21,929 bases of DNA. Source: Alphaproteobacteria bacterium (GTDB lineage: Bacteria; Pseudomonadota; Alphaproteobacteria; Sphingomonadales; Rhodothalassiaceae). Below are positions 1 to 9,964 of this stretch, piece after piece. Within the stretch, counting starts at the first letter, position 1, and every line of letters begins with the position of its first letter. The notes under the pieces are model-generated. The model did not search any database and was not told the DNA's origin. It was given only the letters and a program-made list of their open reading frames with translations. The DNA lies in the NCBI GenBank assembly GCA_003694205.1, contig RFKS01000077.1:1-21929 (forward strand). The letters are read 5' to 3'. The translations under genes and the position numbers were made by a program.

Positions 1-1464
1 GGCGGCGCCGCCGAGGCCCTCGACCACCTGCATCACCGAGGACTCGAAGCGGTCGGCGAGCTTGAGCATCTCCTCGCGACGCTTCCTGCGCTCTTCTTCC
101 TCGCGCTCGGCCTCGCGGCGGCGCTGCGCCTCCTCGCGCTCGCGCTCGAGCCGTTCGGCCTCCTCGCGTTCCCTGCGCTGGCGCTCCTCGGCCTCGCGCT
201 GGGCCTCCTCGAGCCGAATCTTCTCGATCGCGTTCTCCTTGAAGACCTGGACGCTTTTCGCCATGGCGCCGATCTCGTCGGTTCGCTCGAGCCCGCGCAC
301 CTCGACCTCGAGATTGCCCTCCGAGAGATCCTGCATGGTGCGGCTGAGATCGATCGTCGGCTTGACGATGCGGCGCACCACGAACCACACCGAGATCGCA
401 CCGACGGTAAGCGTCAGAACGAGAATAAAGACGCTGCGCCAGAAGGCGGCGGATGCGGCGGCCTCGTTGCTTGCGGCGATCTCGCTTGAAAGTTCGCTCG
501 CGCGGTCGGCGAGAGCCTGGACGGGGGCGAGGGCTTCGGTCGCCTTCTGCACCCACTGAAGTGCGGTATAAGGATAGGGCTCCTCGACCTCCGCCGCGGC
601 ATAGACCTCGTCGCGGACATAGCTGAAGTCGCCGAAATACTTGTCACGCACCTCCTGCAGCATGTCGCGGAGCTCGCTCGGCAGGAGGTCGGACGCGATC
701 AGCTTCTGGGCGTCCGCCCAAGCCGCCTCGACATGGCCCGTATAGTTGGAGACAACCTGCAGCTTCAGGCTCGACAACGGCCGTCCCGAGGCCATGGTCT
801 CGCCAACGGTTGCCCAGTCGCGGGCGGCATATTCCTGCATCTGCCAGAGCAGATATTTGAGCTGGCCGCTGGCCGCAATCTCGGGCTGTGAGGCCGGGAA
901 GGCATAGCTCACGCCGAGCCGCAGGTCGCGCAGGCGCTCGATGAGATCGCTGAGCGCCGAGAAGACCTTGCGGCTGAGCCGGGCCGGTCGGTCAGCAGCC
1001 GCGACAGCGATCGCCGAATCGACTTCACCGCGAAGAGCCATATAGGCCTCATGAGCCTCGTCCACCGCCTTGAGAAGCTCGTCCTTTCTCGCAAAATCGG
1101 GCAGCGCCGCGATATGATCGCGTGCATCCTTGTAAACGGCGTCGAAGCGCTTCTGATTTTCGCGTACGAGGTCGCGGAAGGCGCCATCGGGCACATCGGG
1201 GAAACCGAGCGCGGTGTCTGCAACACCGCGTTCGTCGGCAAGGGCGTTCTGGGCCCGCGTGATCTCGTCGACGGCCCCGTTGATGGCCACCTGCAACTGT
1301 GCGTCGCTCTCCTCCTTACGGGCGTCGAGCGCGGCGAACACGCCGTAGAAGACGACCATCAGCGTCAGCAGACCGACAATCGAGAGGAGAGAGTTGCGGA
1401 CCGTAAAGGCCCCGGCGATGGCATGGCTAATCGAACCCCAGCTAAAGCGGCTTTCTTGCGTCAT
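1..1464 (-). CDS. Methyl-accepting chemotaxis protein, HAMP type (3' part missing)
   Basis: Membrane chemoreceptor that senses a ligand outside the cytoplasmic membrane and signals to the CheA/CheW array. The 488 residues present begin at the ATG at 1464 and run off the left edge. A first membrane helix lies at about 22-45, followed by an extracytoplasmic domain of nearly 300 residues rich in helix formers. A second membrane helix (FILVLTLTVGAISVWFVV) lies at about 345-362. A HAMP domain follows (IVKPTIDLSRTMQDLSEGNL, then ERTDEIGAMAKSVQVFK). After it comes a long Glu/Arg-rich stretch, about 415-465, and then LADRFESSVMQVVEG, the usual lead-in to the methylated signalling domain, which lies outside the window. 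The sensor domain is not one I recognise; its length and helical look would fit a helical-bimodular (HBM) fold, which is inference. The start is weakly supported by a GGGG about 8 bases upstream. lepA lies 160 bases upstream on the same strand. Confidence 0.93.
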   Translation of the reverse strand, partial: MTQESRFSWGSISHAIAGAFTVRNSLLSIVGLLTLMVVFYGVFAALDARKEESDAQLQVAINGAVDEITRAQNALADERGVADTALGFPDVPDGAFRDLVRENQKRFDAVYKDARDHIAALPDFARKDELLKAVDEAHEAYMALRGEVDSAIAVAAADRPARLSRKVFSALSDLIERLRDLRLGVSYAFPASQPEIAASGQLKYLLWQMQEYAARDWATVGETMASGRPLSSLKLQVVSNYTGHVEAAWADAQKLIASDLLPSELRDMLQEVRDKYFGDFSYVRDEVYAAAEVEEPYPYTALQWVQKATEALAPVQALADRASELSSEIAASNEAAASAAFWRSVFILVLTLTVGAISVWFVVRRIVKPTIDLSRTMQDLSEGNLEVEVRGLERTDEIGAMAKSVQVFKENAIEKIRLEEAQREAEERQRREREEAERLEREREEAQRRREAEREEEERRKRREEMLKLADRFESSVMQVVEGLGGAA

Positions 1465-1538
1465 TCTTAGACCCCGGACTGATCGGTGAATAGGCCGGTG
1501 CGTTCCGTCCGGCCGGGGGTCACTTTCCCAGAACGACG

Positions 1539-1552
1539 TTAAGGAAAGTTAA
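1539..1552 (-). promoter_or_regulatory. Two TTAAC repeats, CtrA-like site upstream of the chemoreceptor
   Basis: Read on the minus strand the site is TTAAC-TTTCC-TTAAC, two identical half sites exactly 10 bases apart, about 75 bases before the receptor start. The alphaproteobacterial cell-cycle and motility regulator CtrA is known to bind TTAA-N7-TTAA; here the spacer is N6, so the match is off by one base. The rest of the 160-base lepA/receptor gap shows no clear sigma-70 promoter and no T-tailed terminator. Confidence 0.3.
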
Positions 1553-1624
1553 ATGCGAATTGCGCCTGCAACGATCCCGCACCTGCCCGCGGCGGCGGGC
1601 AATTCGGGGCAACCGGTGGCCGGC

Positions 1625-3427
<1,803 letters not shown>

Positions 3428-3434
3428 GGCGCGT

Positions 3435-3463
3435 CCTATAGCCGCCGCAGCTCACGGCGCCAA
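3435..3463 (-). promoter_or_regulatory. Candidate sigma-70 promoter of lepA abutting the start codon
   Basis: On the minus strand TTGGCG (3463-3458) and TATAGG (3440-3435) are 17 bases apart. The -10 element ends 7 bases before the ATG, so transcription would begin at or next to the A of the start codon. The same bases contain AGGA six bases from the ATG, which could instead be a ribosome binding site served by a promoter further upstream. The two readings cannot be separated by sequence alone. Confidence 0.4.
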
Positions 3464-3506
3464 GTGGGCAAACGCATCGCGCAGCGCGGTGCCGGACCGG
3501 GGTGTC

Positions 3507-4511
3507 CTACCAGTCGGACATCATCGAGGGCTTGTCGGCCTTCTTGCTCGCCAGAATGCGCCAGACCCTGAGCTCTCCCGACTGCAAAAGCCGCACCCGC
3601 CGGTTCCAGTACTCGGCCTCCTTGACCAGCGTCTTGAGCAGCTCGTCGCCATCATCCTGCCTCGCGATCTTCTCCGCCACCTTGTCGGCGCCGGCCCAGG
3701 CGTGATTGACGAGCTCGATATAATGGTCGCTCACATCCTCGTTGACGCGAACGATGAAGCGCGCCTTTTTCAGCATGTCGACAAGCTCGGGCGCGGTGGT
3801 CATGTAGGGACGGCGCTTTTCCGCCTCCCCGTCGCGCCACTCCTTGTAGGCATCGCTCGCCCGCGCGTCCTCGGAGCCAAGAACGAAATCGGTGAGGAGA
3901 AAGAGCCCCGAGGGCTTCAGCGTCTCCTCGATGAGCGCGAACATGCGATCCTTCTTGCCGATGGTGAAGAAAGCCTCCTTGGCGAAGGCGCGATCAAACT
4001 TGCGCTCGAAATGCTCGATCGTCTCCGGGTCATACTGTTTGATGACCGCCTTTTTCGCGAGACCGGCCATCAGCGACTTCTCGTTGGCCAGCTCGACGAG
4101 GCGCGGCGATTCCTCGTAGCCGGTGACCCAGACGCCGAAACTGTCGGCCAGCGTGCGCGCCGGTCCGCCAAGATGCGAGCCGATCTCGAGCAGGCTCTGC
4201 TCCGGCGACAGGGCGAGAAGCTTCGACATCGAGATGATGTGCTCCGGGCCGCCGGGGCCGCAATAGCCCTCGCCCCAGATATATTGCGCGATCTCGACCC
4301 GGTTTGAATCCCAGGGATCGAAGGGCAGCTCGGGATCGTCGGGATTGACCGGCGCCGCGGGCTCTTGAGATTTCGGCGCCGGCTTTGGCGCGGGCTTTGG
4401 CCGTTCCGCCGTCCGCCGCGTGCCCAGGCGGCGCGCTACCTCCTCGGGATCGTATCCCTCCCACCATGCCTTGAGCCGCAATTTGAGCGGCAATTGAGCC
4501 GATTGCGCCAT
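3507..4511 (-). CDS. Class I SAM-dependent methyltransferase, phosphoethanolamine-methyltransferase-like
   Basis: 334-residue cytoplasmic protein with no signal peptide. Residues 1-36 are basic and contain KAWWEGYDPEEVARRLG. Residues 37-60 form a Pro/Lys/Ala-rich linker. The methyltransferase fold starts near 65: IWGEGYCGPGG (78-88) resembles the substrate-side loop of phosphoethanolamine and sarcosine methyltransferases. The SAM-binding motif I is LLEIGSHLGGPART (107-120), with the acidic residue of motif II at GYEES (131-135). Motif I has GSHLGG where most relatives have GCGxGG. FLLTDFVLGSEDA fits motif III/post-III. The natural substrate cannot be read from sequence; phospholipid head-group methylation is one possibility, a small-molecule amine another. 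It stands alone between pheT and lepA. A TGTAAT hexamer on the minus strand (4556-4551) could be its -10, but no good -35 is seen. Confidence 0.8.
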   Translation of the reverse strand: MAQSAQLPLKLRLKAWWEGYDPEEVARRLGTRRTAERPKPAPKPAPKSQEPAAPVNPDDPELPFDPWDSNRVEIAQYIWGEGYCGPGGPEHIISMSKLLALSPEQSLLEIGSHLGGPARTLADSFGVWVTGYEESPRLVELANEKSLMAGLAKKAVIKQYDPETIEHFERKFDRAFAKEAFFTIGKKDRMFALIEETLKPSGLFLLTDFVLGSEDARASDAYKEWRDGEAEKRRPYMTTAPELVDMLKKARFIVRVNEDVSDHYIELVNHAWAGADKVAEKIARQDDGDELLKTLVKEAEYWNRRVRLLQSGELRVWRILASKKADKPSMMSDW

Positions 4512-4565
4512 CTTGACCCGCCACCAGACCGCGCGGCCTCACGGCCCCGCATTACACGTCGATTG

Positions 4566-4630
4566 AAATGACTGCCGGAACAGTCCGCTCGTTTCGCGCC
4601 CGATTTGACACGAAAAATGGTTACTGCCGG
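4566..4630. repeat. Imperfect direct repeat between pheT and the methyltransferase gene
   Basis: AAATGACTGCCGG (4566-4578) recurs as AAATGGTTACTGCCGG (4615-4630), identical apart from a 3-base insertion. The right copy touches the pheT stop codon. The left copy overlaps a small hairpin, GACTG-CCGGAA-CAGTC (4570-4585), which lacks a T tract and is therefore not a convincing pheT terminator. Confidence 0.4.
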
Positions 4631-4631
4631 G

Positions 4632-7022
4632 TTAGCGGCGCAGCTCGGCACCGCAAGCGCGCGCCGCCGCCGCGACGATTCGCGCTGCAATGGCTTCGAT
4701 CTCGCTGTCGGTAAAGGTGCGCTCGACGGGCGACAGACGCACCGTGATGGCCACTGATTTCCGCCCCTTCCCGACCCCTTCTCCCTCATAGACGTCGAAG
4801 AGCTCGACCTCGGTGATATGGGCCCGGTCCGCCGCGGCGATCGCTCGCAGCAGCTCGCCGACCTGGACATCGCGATCGACGAGAAAGGCGAAATCGCGGC
4901 TGACCGCAGGCAGGTTCGTCAGCCTCAGGGCGGGTCGCGCGCGCGACGCCCTGCGGCGCGGCAGGGGAACGCGATCGAGAAAGACCTCGGTCGCCACCGC
5001 CGGCCCCCTGAGGTCGAGATCGGCGAGCAGGCGGGGGTGCAATTCCCCGAATTGCGCAAGCACCGTCTTCGGACCGAGGCGGAAGGTCGCCGAGCGGCCC
5101 GGATGATACCAGTCCGGCGCCCCGGCCACGACCTGCAGCTTGTCGACCGGCGCCCCGGCCGCGGCCAGCGCAGCCAGCGCATCGGCCTTGGCGTCATGGG
5201 CGTCGACCGCGCGTTCGGGCGCGCGCCATCCACGCCGCTGCCGGGCGCCCATGCGCAGGGCCGTCGCCACCTCTAGCTGATCTTCGGGCGCGCTCCCATG
5301 ATAGACCGGCCCGACCTCGAAGAGTGCCACGTTCTCGGCCCCGCGGTCCCGGTTGCGGCCGCCCGCGAGCAGGAGATTGGGCACGATCGAGGGCCGCATC
5401 ATGCCGAGTTCACTCGAGATCGGATTGGCGATGGCCAGCGTCTCGGGGGCGCCGAAGCGGCGCGCGAGTCGCGCGTCCATGAAGGAATAGGTGACCGCCT
5501 CGTCGAGGCCCTCGACCGCAAGCCGCCGTTTCACCGCCCGGGCCCGCCGCTGCCCCTCGGTGAGCGTTGCCCGCGCCACCCCCTGATGGCGCGGCAGATC
5601 GACCGCCGGAATGGAGTCGTAGCCGTGGATGCGCAGCACCTCCTCGACGAGATCGGCCGCGCCCGCGATATCCGGCCGCCAGCTCGGCGGCGTCACTTCC
5701 GCGCTGCCGTCCGCCTCGGCCCAGACGAAACCGAGGCTTTCCAGAATTGCGCGCACCCGCGCGGTGGAAAGGTCGACGCCGCCGAGGGTCTTCACGCGCG
5801 TCGGGTCGAAGGTGATCGCCGATGGCGGTGCCGGCTCCTTGCCGGCGACGACGAGACGGCTCGCGGTGCCGCCACAGAGATCGAGCACCATCTGCGTCGC
5901 CAACTCGAGGCCGGGGATGACGAAGGCCGGATCGACGCCGCGCTCGAAACGGTAGCGGGCATCGGAGTCGATGCCATGGCGGCGGCCGGTCTCGGCGGTG
6001 CGGACGGGATCGAACAGCGCCGATTCGATGAACACGTCGACGGTCGCCGCGCTGGTGCCCGAGGCCTCGCCGCCGATGACGCCGCCGAATCCGAGCGGCC
6101 CCGCGTCATCGGCGATCAGGCATTCGCCGCCCCGTGTCTCGTAGTCACGGCCGTCGAGCGCGCGCAGACGCTCGCCGGGCGCCGCCAGCCGAGCCCGGAC
6201 CGTTCCCTTGAGCTTCGCCGCATCATAGACATGAAGCGGGCGCGCACGGTCATGGGTGAGGTAGTTGGTGATGTCGACGAGCGCCGAGATCGGCCTCAAC
6301 CCGATCGCCTCGAGACGCCGCCTCAGCCAGGCCGGGGAGGGCCCGTTCCGGACCCCGCGCACGAGGCGTCCGGCAAAGAGCGGGCAGGCGCTCTCATCCT
6401 CGGTGGCGACCGCGATCGGGCAGTCGAACGCGCCCGCGACCGGCGTCACCGGCGGTGTCGTCACACTGCCCAGTCCGGCGGCGGCGAGGTCGCGCGCGAT
6501 ACCGGCGACCCCGAGCGCGTCGGGACGATTGGGGGTGACCGCGATATCGATCACCGGATCGTCAAGGCCGGCGACCTCGGCGAAGGGTGCGCCGATGGGT
6601 GCCTCCGGATCGAGTTCGATGATCCCCTCATGATCGTCCGAGAGCATCATCTCGCGTTCCGAGCACAGCATGCCGCGGGATTCGACGCCGCGGATGCGCG
6701 CCGCCTTGAGCGTGATGCCGGTGCCCGGAATATGGGCGCCGACCGGCGCGAAGACCGCCTTCATCCCTGTCCGCGCATTGGGAGCGCCGCATACCACCTG
6801 CACCTCGCCGTCGGCGGTGCGCACGCGGCACAGCTTCAGCCGGTCGGCGTCGGGGTGCGGCAGAGCCTCGATGACCTCGGCGACCGTAAAAGGCGCCAGC
6901 AGCCTGGCGACGTCGACAACGGCCTCAACCTCAAGCCCGATCCGGGTCAGTGTGGCGACGATGGTGTCGAGGCCGGCATCGGTCTCGAGGTGATCACGGA
7001 GCCAGGAGAGGGTGAATTTCAT
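4632..7022 (-). CDS. pheT: Phenylalanine-tRNA ligase, beta subunit
   Basis: Structural, tRNA-binding and editing subunit of the alpha2-beta2 PheRS that charges tRNA-Phe. The 796-residue length is close to the E. coli subunit. In order: the N-terminal [12 protein letters not shown]; the EMAP-like tRNA-binding domain at about 40-150 ([34 protein letters not shown]); the B3/B4 editing core and B5 region in the middle ([23 protein letters not shown]); the catalytic-like module; and the C-terminal anticodon-binding FDX-ACB domain ([28 protein letters not shown]). The reading frame is open upstream to 7253, but the ATG at 7022 gives the family N-terminus and forms an ATGA overlap with the pheS stop, so translation is probably coupled. 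Confidence 0.98.
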   Translation of the reverse strand: MKFTLSWLRDHLETDAGLDTIVATLTRIGLEVEAVVDVARLLAPFTVAEVIEALPHPDADRLKLCRVRTADGEVQVVCGAPNARTGMKAVFAPVGAHIPGTGITLKAARIRGVESRGMLCSEREMMLSDDHEGIIELDPEAPIGAPFAEVAGLDDPVIDIAVTPNRPDALGVAGIARDLAAAGLGSVTTPPVTPVAGAFDCPIAVATEDESACPLFAGRLVRGVRNGPSPAWLRRRLEAIGLRPISALVDITNYLTHDRARPLHVYDAAKLKGTVRARLAAPGERLRALDGRDYETRGGECLIADDAGPLGFGGVIGGEASGTSAATVDVFIESALFDPVRTAETGRRHGIDSDARYRFERGVDPAFVIPGLELATQMVLDLCGGTASRLVVAGKEPAPPSAITFDPTRVKTLGGVDLSTARVRAILESLGFVWAEADGSAEVTPPSWRPDIAGAADLVEEVLRIHGYDSIPAVDLPRHQGVARATLTEGQRRARAVKRRLAVEGLDEAVTYSFMDARLARRFGAPETLAIANPISSELGMMRPSIVPNLLLAGGRNRDRGAENVALFEVGPVYHGSAPEDQLEVATALRMGARQRRGWRAPERAVDAHDAKADALAALAAAGAPVDKLQVVAGAPDWYHPGRSATFRLGPKTVLAQFGELHPRLLADLDLRGPAVATEVFLDRVPLPRRRASRARPALRLTNLPAVSRDFAFLVDRDVQVGELLRAIAAADRAHITEVELFDVYEGEGVGKGRKSVAITVRLSPVERTFTDSEIEAIAARIVAAAARACGAELRR

Positions 7023-8095
7023 CGGCTGAGCCCTCCCGCGATCGTCGGCACCTCGAGGGGGTCGAAGCCGTAATGGGCAAGCCAGCGCTGATCGGCCTCG
7101 AAGAAAGGCCGGAGATCGGTCATGCCATATTTGAGCATGGCAAGCCGGTCGAGCCCGGCGCCGAAGGCGAAGCCCTGATAGACCTCGGGGTCGAGATTGC
7201 AGGCCCGGAGCACATTGGGATGAACCATGCCGCAACCGAGCACCTCGAGCCAATCCTCGCCCTCACCGACGACGAGCCGGCCGTCCTGCCGCGAGCAGTT
7301 GATGTCGACCTCGGCCGAGGGTTCGGTGAAGGGGAAATAGCTGGGGCGAAAGCGCATGCGGATGCGGTCGACCTCGAAGAAAGCCGACAGCCACGCCTCG
7401 AGGCAGCCCTTCAAATGCCCCATATGGGTCTCGCGATCGACGACAAGTCCCTCCACCTGATGGAACATCGGGGTGTGGGTTGCATCCGAGTCGGAGCGGA
7501 AGGTGCGCCCCGGGGCGATGATGCGGATCGGCGGCTCTTGCCGGAGCATGGTCCGGATCTGCACCGGCGAGGTGTGGGTTCTGAGAAGCTTCCGCTCGCC
7601 GGTCTCGTCGGGCACGAGATAGAAGGTATCGTGCATCTGCCGCGCGGGATGGTGAGCGGGAATGTTGAGGGCGGTGAAGTTATGAAAATCGTCCTCGATA
7701 TGCGGTCCCTCGGCGACCGCGAAATCGAGATCGGCGAAGATCTCCGAGAGCTCGTCGAGGACCTGCGTCAGGGGATGGATATGGCCCATCTCGCGCGGCG
7801 CCACCGGCAGCGTCATGTCGAGGCGTTCCTCGACGAGCCGCGCGTCGAGCTCGGCATTCTCGAGCGCCGCCCGGCGTTCGGCGATGGCCGCGGCGAGGCG
7901 CGACTTCATCGCGTTGAGCGCGGGACCCATGACCCGCCGCTCGTCAGGTGTCATCGCACCGAGACTGCGCAGCCGCGCGGTGACGAGCCCCTTCTTGCCG
8001 AGCGCCTTCACGCGCACCGCTTCCAAGGCATCAAGACTGTCCGCGGCTGCGATCTCTGCGAGAAGCTCCGCTTCAAGCGTTTTCGAGTCCTCCAT
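7019..8095 (-). CDS. pheS: Phenylalanine-tRNA ligase, alpha subunit
   Basis: Catalytic subunit of PheRS, a class II aminoacyl-tRNA synthetase. The 358 residues start with a coiled-coil tRNA-binding arm (about 1-95). Motif 1 is around [17 protein letters not shown] (104-120), motif 2 around [20 protein letters not shown] (194-213) and motif 3 is [13 protein letters not shown] (308-320). The stop overlaps the pheT start by four bases. The ATG at 8095 is preceded by a weak AGG about 8 bases away. A T-tailed hairpin ends only about 30 bases upstream, leaving no room for a separate promoter, so expression must come by read-through from the rplT side. Confidence 0.98.
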   Translation of the reverse strand: MEDSKTLEAELLAEIAAADSLDALEAVRVKALGKKGLVTARLRSLGAMTPDERRVMGPALNAMKSRLAAAIAERRAALENAELDARLVEERLDMTLPVAPREMGHIHPLTQVLDELSEIFADLDFAVAEGPHIEDDFHNFTALNIPAHHPARQMHDTFYLVPDETGERKLLRTHTSPVQIRTMLRQEPPIRIIAPGRTFRSDSDATHTPMFHQVEGLVVDRETHMGHLKGCLEAWLSAFFEVDRIRMRFRPSYFPFTEPSAEVDINCSRQDGRLVVGEGEDWLEVLGCGMVHPNVLRACNLDPEVYQGFAFGAGLDRLAMLKYGMTDLRPFFEADQRWLAHYGFDPLEVPTIAGGLSR

Positions 8096-8125
8096 CGACG
8101 AACCTGCCTTGCCTGATCAATCCGG

Positions 8126-8160
8126 AAAAAAGGGGCGCGCCGCAAAGCGCGGGCGCCCCC
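8126..8160 (-). terminator. Intrinsic terminator or attenuator between rplT and pheS
   Basis: On the minus strand the arms GGGGCGC and GCGCCCC enclose an inner CCGC/GCGG stem with loop GCTTT and one bulged C. Six T residues follow (the A run at 8126-8131). It lies 42 bases after the rplT stop and ends 30 bases before the pheS ATG. In E. coli pheST is known to be controlled by attenuation with the pheM leader peptide. Here no ATG, GTG or TTG occurs between the rplT stop and the hairpin, so a pheM-like peptide is not seen. Confidence 0.8.
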
Positions 8161-8202
8161 TTTGTTCGTTTCTGGCGATGATCCCCGTTGGCGCGCGCGG
8201 CG

Positions 8203-8568
8203 TCAGACGGATTTCTCGAGGGCGGCCGCAGCTTGCTCGACCAGTGACTTGAAGGCGTCGGCCTCGCGCACGGCGAGATCGGCGAGCACCTTGCGGTCGA
8301 GCGCGATCCCGGCGAGCGAGAGACCGTGCATGAAGCGACCATAGGTCAGACCGTGCTCGCGCGCGGCGGCATTGATGCGCTGGATCCACAGGGCGCGGAA
8401 ATTGCGCTTCTTGCGGCGCCGGTCGCGATAGGCGTATTGCAGCGATTTCTCGACCGCCTGATTGGCGGCGCGAAAGGTGTTCTTGCGGCGGCCATAATAA
8501 CCCTTGGCCTGCTTCGTCACCTTCTTGTGGCGGGCATGCGTGGTGGTGCCGCGCTTGATGCGTGCCAT
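8203..8568 (-). CDS. rplT: Large ribosomal subunit protein bL20
   Basis: Early-binding 50S assembly protein, also known as a translational repressor of its own operon in several bacteria. The 121-residue length and the sequence are typical: [16 protein letters not shown] at the start, [19 protein letters not shown] (23-41), [20 protein letters not shown] (47-66) and [20 protein letters not shown] (76-95). The ATG at 8568 is preceded by AAGGAG. The gene follows rpmI by 20 bases and ends 42 bases before the terminator-like hairpin that precedes pheS. Confidence 0.98.
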   Translation of the reverse strand: MARIKRGTTTHARHKKVTKQAKGYYGRRKNTFRAANQAVEKSLQYAYRDRRRKKRNFRALWIQRINAAAREHGLTYGRFMHGLSLAGIALDRKVLADLAVREADAFKSLVEQAAAALEKSV

Positions 8569-8588
8569 GATGCGTCTCCTTCCTGCGC

Positions 8589-8789
8589 TCAGCGGGCGTA
8601 GGGCATGAACTTGCGGACGATCTTCTCGTCCGATTTCTCAAGCGTGTCGGTGCCGCGCAACTGGCGGATCTGCTTGTTCGACCGCTTGATCATGCCGTGC
8701 CGCTTGCCGGCCTGGCCGGCCTTGATGCGCCCGGAGGCGGTGAGCTTGAAGCGCTTCTTGGCGCCGCTCTTGGTCTTCAGCTTGGGCAT
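8589..8789 (-). CDS. rpmI: Large ribosomal subunit protein bL35
   Basis: Small basic 50S protein of 66 residues, first gene of the rpmI-rplT-pheS-pheT unit. [20 protein letters not shown] at the N-terminus and [16 protein letters not shown] (35-50) are family signatures; it ends with FMPYAR. The frame is open upstream to 9086, but the ATG at 8789 is fixed by an AAGGAG ribosome binding site 7 bases before it and by the family N-terminus. A sigma-70-like promoter and an 18-base palindrome lie in its leader. Confidence 0.98.
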   Translation of the reverse strand: MPKLKTKSGAKKRFKLTASGRIKAGQAGKRHGMIKRSNKQIRQLRGTDTLEKSDEKIVRKFMPYAR

Positions 8790-8812
8790 TTTGCACTCCT
8801 TCCGGATCGCGG

Positions 8813-8830
8813 GCGGCCACCGGTGGCCGC
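8813..8830 (-). promoter_or_regulatory. Perfect 18-base palindrome in the rpmI leader, possible L20-type control hairpin
   Basis: GCGGCCACCGGTGGCCGC is a perfect inverted repeat that ends about 23 bases before the rpmI ATG and upstream of its Shine-Dalgarno. In RNA it can form a 7-base-pair GC stem with a four-base loop. L20 is known to bind structured leaders of rpmI-rplT mRNAs in gamma-proteobacteria and Firmicutes. Whether this hairpin does so is inference. Confidence 0.4.
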
Positions 8831-8901
8831 GGTGCGTCTTGGGGTCGCCTCGGCATGCCCGTCGTCGCGCCGGACCACCCCTTCTTTGCTCGAAGGCGCG
8901 C

Positions 8902-8930
8902 CTTATACAGCGGCATCCGGAAAAGCGCAA
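8902..8930 (-). promoter_or_regulatory. Sigma-70-like promoter of rpmI-rplT-pheST
   Basis: On the minus strand TTGCGC (8930-8925) and TATAAG (8907-8902) are separated by exactly 17 bases. Transcription would start near 8895, giving a leader of about 105 bases that carries the palindrome and the AAGGAG ribosome binding site. This is the best-formed promoter in the window, and no second promoter is seen before pheS. Confidence 0.7.
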
Positions 8931-9007
8931 GAGATGCGCCCGGGTGCATTGCCCGGCGCGTCGTGTCATAGTGAGAAAAAGCCCGATTCCGACAGCGAGG
9001 TCTCTCC

Positions 9008-9880
9008 ATGCGCCGACTCCGCCTTCTCGTTTCCGGCCTGTTCGTCCTCCTCCTTCTCGGCAGCGCCGCCACCGCCGCGCCGGCACTGTGGAAGATCGAG
9101 GAGAACGGCGCCAGGGTCTATCTGTTCGGCACCATCCATCTGCTCAAGGCGGACACCCCCTGGCGGGACGCGACGCTCGAAGAGGCATTCCGCGAGGCCG
9201 GGACCCTGGTTGTCGAGGCGGCAGTGGACACGGTCGATCCGGCGACCCTGCAGGCGACCATTCGCCGGATCGGCTACTATCCCGAGGGGGACAGCCTCGC
9301 GGCGCACGTCGAGGCGCCGGTGTTCGACCGCATCATGGCGGAATCACAGAAGGCGGGCCTGCCGACCGAGGTGGTCGTTCGCATGCGGCCCTGGCTTGTC
9401 GGCCTGACGCTGACCAGCGCCATTGCCACCGCCAAGGGTTTTCTGCCGCAGTTCGGCGCCGAGGCGGAGCTCCTCGAAGAGGCCCGCAAGCGCAAGATGG
9501 CCATCCTTCCGCTGGAGACGGTCGAGGAGCAGTTCGCGGTCTTCGCGCATCTCTCGGATGCGGCGCAGACGGCGCTCATCACGCGCGGTCTCGACGAGAT
9601 CGATGACATCGAGGATCTGTTCGAGCAGATGAAGTCGGCCTGGCTCGCGGGCGACCTTACGGCGCTCGACCGGATCCTCAAGGACGGGCTCGAGGACAAT
9701 CCCGAGCTCGCCGAGGCCATGCTCTATGCGCGCAATCGCCGCTGGGTGCCGAAGATCGAGGCCCTGCTGGAGACGCCGGGCACCTATTTCGTCGCCGTCG
9801 GCACCGCCCATCTCGTCGGCGAGGGCAGCGTCATCGACCTTCTTGGCCGTGCCGGCCATGCCGTAGCCCGGCAGCAGTAG
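9008..9880 (+). CDS. TraB/GumN family protein, predicted secreted metalloprotease-like
   Basis: 290-residue protein with an N-terminal signal peptide: basic RRLRLL, hydrophobic core to about 20, likely cleavage after SAATAA near 24. The family hallmarks are two GxxH motifs: LFGTIHLL (GTIH at 41-44) and [16 protein letters not shown] near the C-terminus (GTAH about 265-268). Conserved acidic residues include E70 in LVVEAA and the ETVEEQ segment. The TraB/PrgY/GumN/Tiki superfamily is thought to hydrolyse or modify peptides through metal-bound His and Glu residues; the substrate here is unknown. Export to the periplasm is inferred from the signal peptide. GAGG lies about 8 bases before the ATG. 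It diverges from rpmI and converges on the RND pump gene. Confidence 0.9.
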   Translation: MRRLRLLVSGLFVLLLLGSAATAAPALWKIEENGARVYLFGTIHLLKADTPWRDATLEEAFREAGTLVVEAAVDTVDPATLQATIRRIGYYPEGDSLAAHVEAPVFDRIMAESQKAGLPTEVVVRMRPWLVGLTLTSAIATAKGFLPQFGAEAELLEEARKRKMAILPLETVEEQFAVFAHLSDAAQTALITRGLDEIDDIEDLFEQMKSAWLAGDLTALDRILKDGLEDNPELAEAMLYARNRRWVPKIEALLETPGTYFVAVGTAHLVGEGSVIDLLGRAGHAVARQQ

Positions 9881-9894
9881 GGGGCCCGCAGCCG

Positions 9895-9925
9895 AAAAAA
9901 GGGGCGATGCCATGGGCACCGCCCC
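9895..9925 (-). terminator. Intrinsic terminator of the RND efflux operon
   Basis: On the minus strand a GGGGCG/CGCCCC stem, continued after one mismatch by TGCC/GGCA around a three-base loop, is followed by TTTTTT (the A run at 9895-9900). It lies 39 bases beyond the pump stop codon. In the plus direction the hairpin has no T tract, so it does not look like a terminator for the TraB-family gene. Confidence 0.85.
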
Positions 9926-9964
9926 GAGTCACTTTGGGAGAAGACACCACCATGCGGGTGGCGA

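Noticed and set aside
1560..1600. GC hairpin after lepA as a terminator
   Set aside because: GCCCG/CGGGC can pair, but no T tract follows on the minus strand.
5298..7073. 591-codon plus-strand open frame opposite pheT
   Set aside because: Antisense shadow of a fully recognised pheT; no family motifs and no convincing ribosome binding site.
7023..7253. Upstream extension of pheT by 77 codons
   Set aside because: The extension lies inside pheS and reads as an Arg-rich shadow; the family N-terminus and the ATGA overlap fix the start at 7022.
9926..9964. Terminator for the TraB-family gene on the plus strand
   Set aside because: The hairpin at 9901-9925 is followed by GAGTCACTTTGG on the plus strand, not a T run; it serves the opposite strand.
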